Source of the DNA: Clostridiales bacterium
Lineage (GTDB): Bacteria; Bacillota_A; Clostridia; Saccharofermentanales; Saccharofermentanaceae
Length of the DNA: 15,870 bases
Direction of reading: 5' to 3'
Assembly: GCA_017649745.1 (NCBI GenBank)
Contig: JAGCGE010000156.1
Span: forward strand, 1-15,870
The notes below the pieces were generated by a model that did no database searches, had not been told where the DNA came from, and worked only from the letters and a program-made list of their open reading frames with translations. Shown here piece by piece: positions 14,828 to 15,870 of this stretch. The position numbers were made by a program, and so were the translations under genes. Each line of letters starts with the position of its first letter. The first letter of the stretch is position 1.

Positions 14828-15813
14828 GTTGGTGTCGGTTGTTTATATTCTTTTGGGAAGACCGCGAAGTTAAGAGCTTCCGGGAACACTTCGAACCTGA
14901 TCCTGTGTCCGTAGAAGATCTCACCGTCACAACATCCCAGAAGCTGGAATGAATTATCTTTACAGGTGATGATACCGCTCGTCGCTTTATAGGTCCTTAC
15001 TCCTTCTTTATCGACATGCTTACCCATCATTGAAAGCATCTGGAGTTTTTTGATATTGATCCTTCCCTGCTTTTCGATAACACAGACATCTAAGATACCG
15101 TCATCGATACTTGCAGCAGGAGCTATATAGCAACCGTTGTTATACTTTCCGTTACATATGGAGATCGAGAAGAATTCTTCATTTTCAGAGATTTCATTCT
15201 GATCACCTGTGACAAGCTCAAGATTATAATCCATCTTGTAATTCTGGAATTTACGGAAAGCTTTATCGGAACCCAGAAGATACGCATCTCTCGCGCTGAT
15301 CTTGTTCTTCTTGTCCATCAGTTCATTGGCATACGTCTGTGCACGAGTCTCGAATCCGAATGTGGTTACGTTGATGAAATACCTTGACCATACAGGCAAA
15401 TGATTTCCAAGAACGTCGTAACTGTCGATCCTTACTAGATCGATAGGAATTACCTTAAGCTGATCCAAAAGGAATATCGCTTTCTCAGGATGATCCAATA
15501 TATACTTCGGACAAACTGTATGTGCGAAATGGTTACAGGATCCCATAGGGATTATCGCGAGCGGAGTTACTCTATAAGCCAGTCCGTTAACTACTTCGTG
15601 GATCACGTTATCACCGCCGCATATAACAACAGTGATCTGACCTTCGGCCTGCTCGCTCGCTTCTACGGCGAGATCTGACGCATGGCCCTGATATTGGATA
15701 TAGCGAAGCTCAATGCTGTTCCTCTTATCTTCATCAAGTGACGCAATTGTGTCCTCAAGTTTCTTAAGTTTCTGGGGACTTATCTCATCGCTGATGATGA
15801 AAAGATAACGCAT
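14809..15813 (-). CDS. Diacylglycerol kinase/lipid kinase family protein with degenerate nucleotide motifs
   Basis: The 334-residue protein has the size and fold pattern of the DgkB/YegS/BmrU family, which phosphorylates diacylglycerol or related lipids. Family landmarks are C-G66-G-D68-N-V-I-H-E73-V-V-N-G-L, P89-M-G-S-C-N94-H-F-A, and the late I-D-D-G-I-L-D-V that carries the catalytic-region acidic residues. Several normally strong positions differ: GGDGT reads GGDNV, the following N reads H72, the usual P-x-G-T-x-N-D-F-A reads PMGSCNHFA, and the N-terminal NPxSG loop is not seen (ISDEISP instead). It may have altered nucleotide use, another lipid substrate, or no kinase activity. AAGGG nine bases before the ATG supports the start. 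The last codons form one arm of the terminator shared with the acyltransferase gene, towards which it is convergent. Confidence 0.82.
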   Translation of the reverse strand: MRYLFIISDEISPQKLKKLEDTIASLDEDKRNSIELRYIQYQGHASDLAVEASEQAEGQITVVICGGDNVIHEVVNGLAYRVTPLAIIPMGSCNHFAHTVCPKYILDHPEKAIFLLDQLKVIPIDLVRIDSYDVLGNHLPVWSRYFINVTTFGFETRAQTYANELMDKKNKISARDAYLLGSDKAFRKFQNYKMDYNLELVTGDQNEISENEEFFSISICNGKYNNGCYIAPAASIDDGILDVCVIEKQGRINIKKLQMLSMMGKHVDKEGVRTYKATSGIITCKDNSFQLLGCCDGEIFYGHRIRFEVFPEALNFAVFPKEYKQPTPTKKTAK

Positions 15814-15870
15814 TGAACAATTCCCTTCGTTCTGGTTTTTTAGAATTTATGCTTCAGTCTGAGCTGATAA

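Noticed and set aside
15814..15870. Possible tail of another minus-strand gene (seven codons ending in TAA at 15847-15849) or a plus-strand ATG at 15849
   Set aside because: Too short to judge; no ribosome site for the plus-strand ATG and no recognisable C-terminus.
1..15870. Search for mobile elements, CRISPR arrays, tRNA/rRNA genes, riboswitches and defence systems
   Set aside because: No transposase, integrase, phage or toxin genes, regular direct repeats, or RNA-gene signatures were seen; all long stretches are accounted for by housekeeping-type genes.

Overview
The window looks like chromosomal DNA of a low-to-moderate GC anaerobe of the Bacillota, probably class Clostridia. This rests on the AddA/AddB pair in place of RecBCD, a sigma-A type factor of Bacillus size, an RnfC-like redox subunit, strong Shine-Dalgarno sites and an AT-rich codon pattern. 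The genus cannot be read from this sequence. There is no sign of mobile elements, CRISPR, rRNA or tRNA genes.

Layout, left to right. (1) 1-4287, minus strand, is one tight operon read right to left: a small zinc-ribbon membrane protein of unknown function, two tandem primary-type sigma-70 factors, and an RnfC-like electron-transfer subunit that runs off the left edge. Gaps are 9, 17 and 30 bases. A near-consensus sigma-A promoter (TTGACA, 17 bases, TATATT) lies upstream, and a doubled TGCGCA palindrome sits in its leader. (2) 4288-4428 is the divergent control region shared with tadA. (3) tadA (tRNA adenosine deaminase, plus strand) runs tail to tail into addA, overlapping it by 17 bases. (4) addB-addA, minus strand, encode the recombination helicase-nuclease and are joined by a TAATG overlap. 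(5) 11899-12016 holds a probable terminator of the gene to the right and a second small inverted repeat. (6) 12017-15813 is a lipid-metabolism group: a long-chain acyl ligase (minus), a divergent PlsC-type acyltransferase (plus) and a convergent diacylglycerol-kinase-family protein (minus). The ligase/acyltransferase intergenic region carries a perfect 17-base palindrome resembling the FabT fatty-acid repressor box.

How the genes may work together. The ligase and PlsC-type acyltransferase correspond to the two halves of fused Aas-type enzymes. Together with the lipid-kinase homologue they could form a fatty-acid or lysolipid salvage and phospholipid-building module; this is inference. AddAB and TadA are housekeeping functions. 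The most unusual points are the paired primary-like sigma factors co-transcribed with an RnfC-like gene, the degenerate nucleotide-binding motifs of the lipid-kinase homologue, the FabT-like box and a tadA transcript predicted to be leaderless. No gene system that is clearly new to science was identified.
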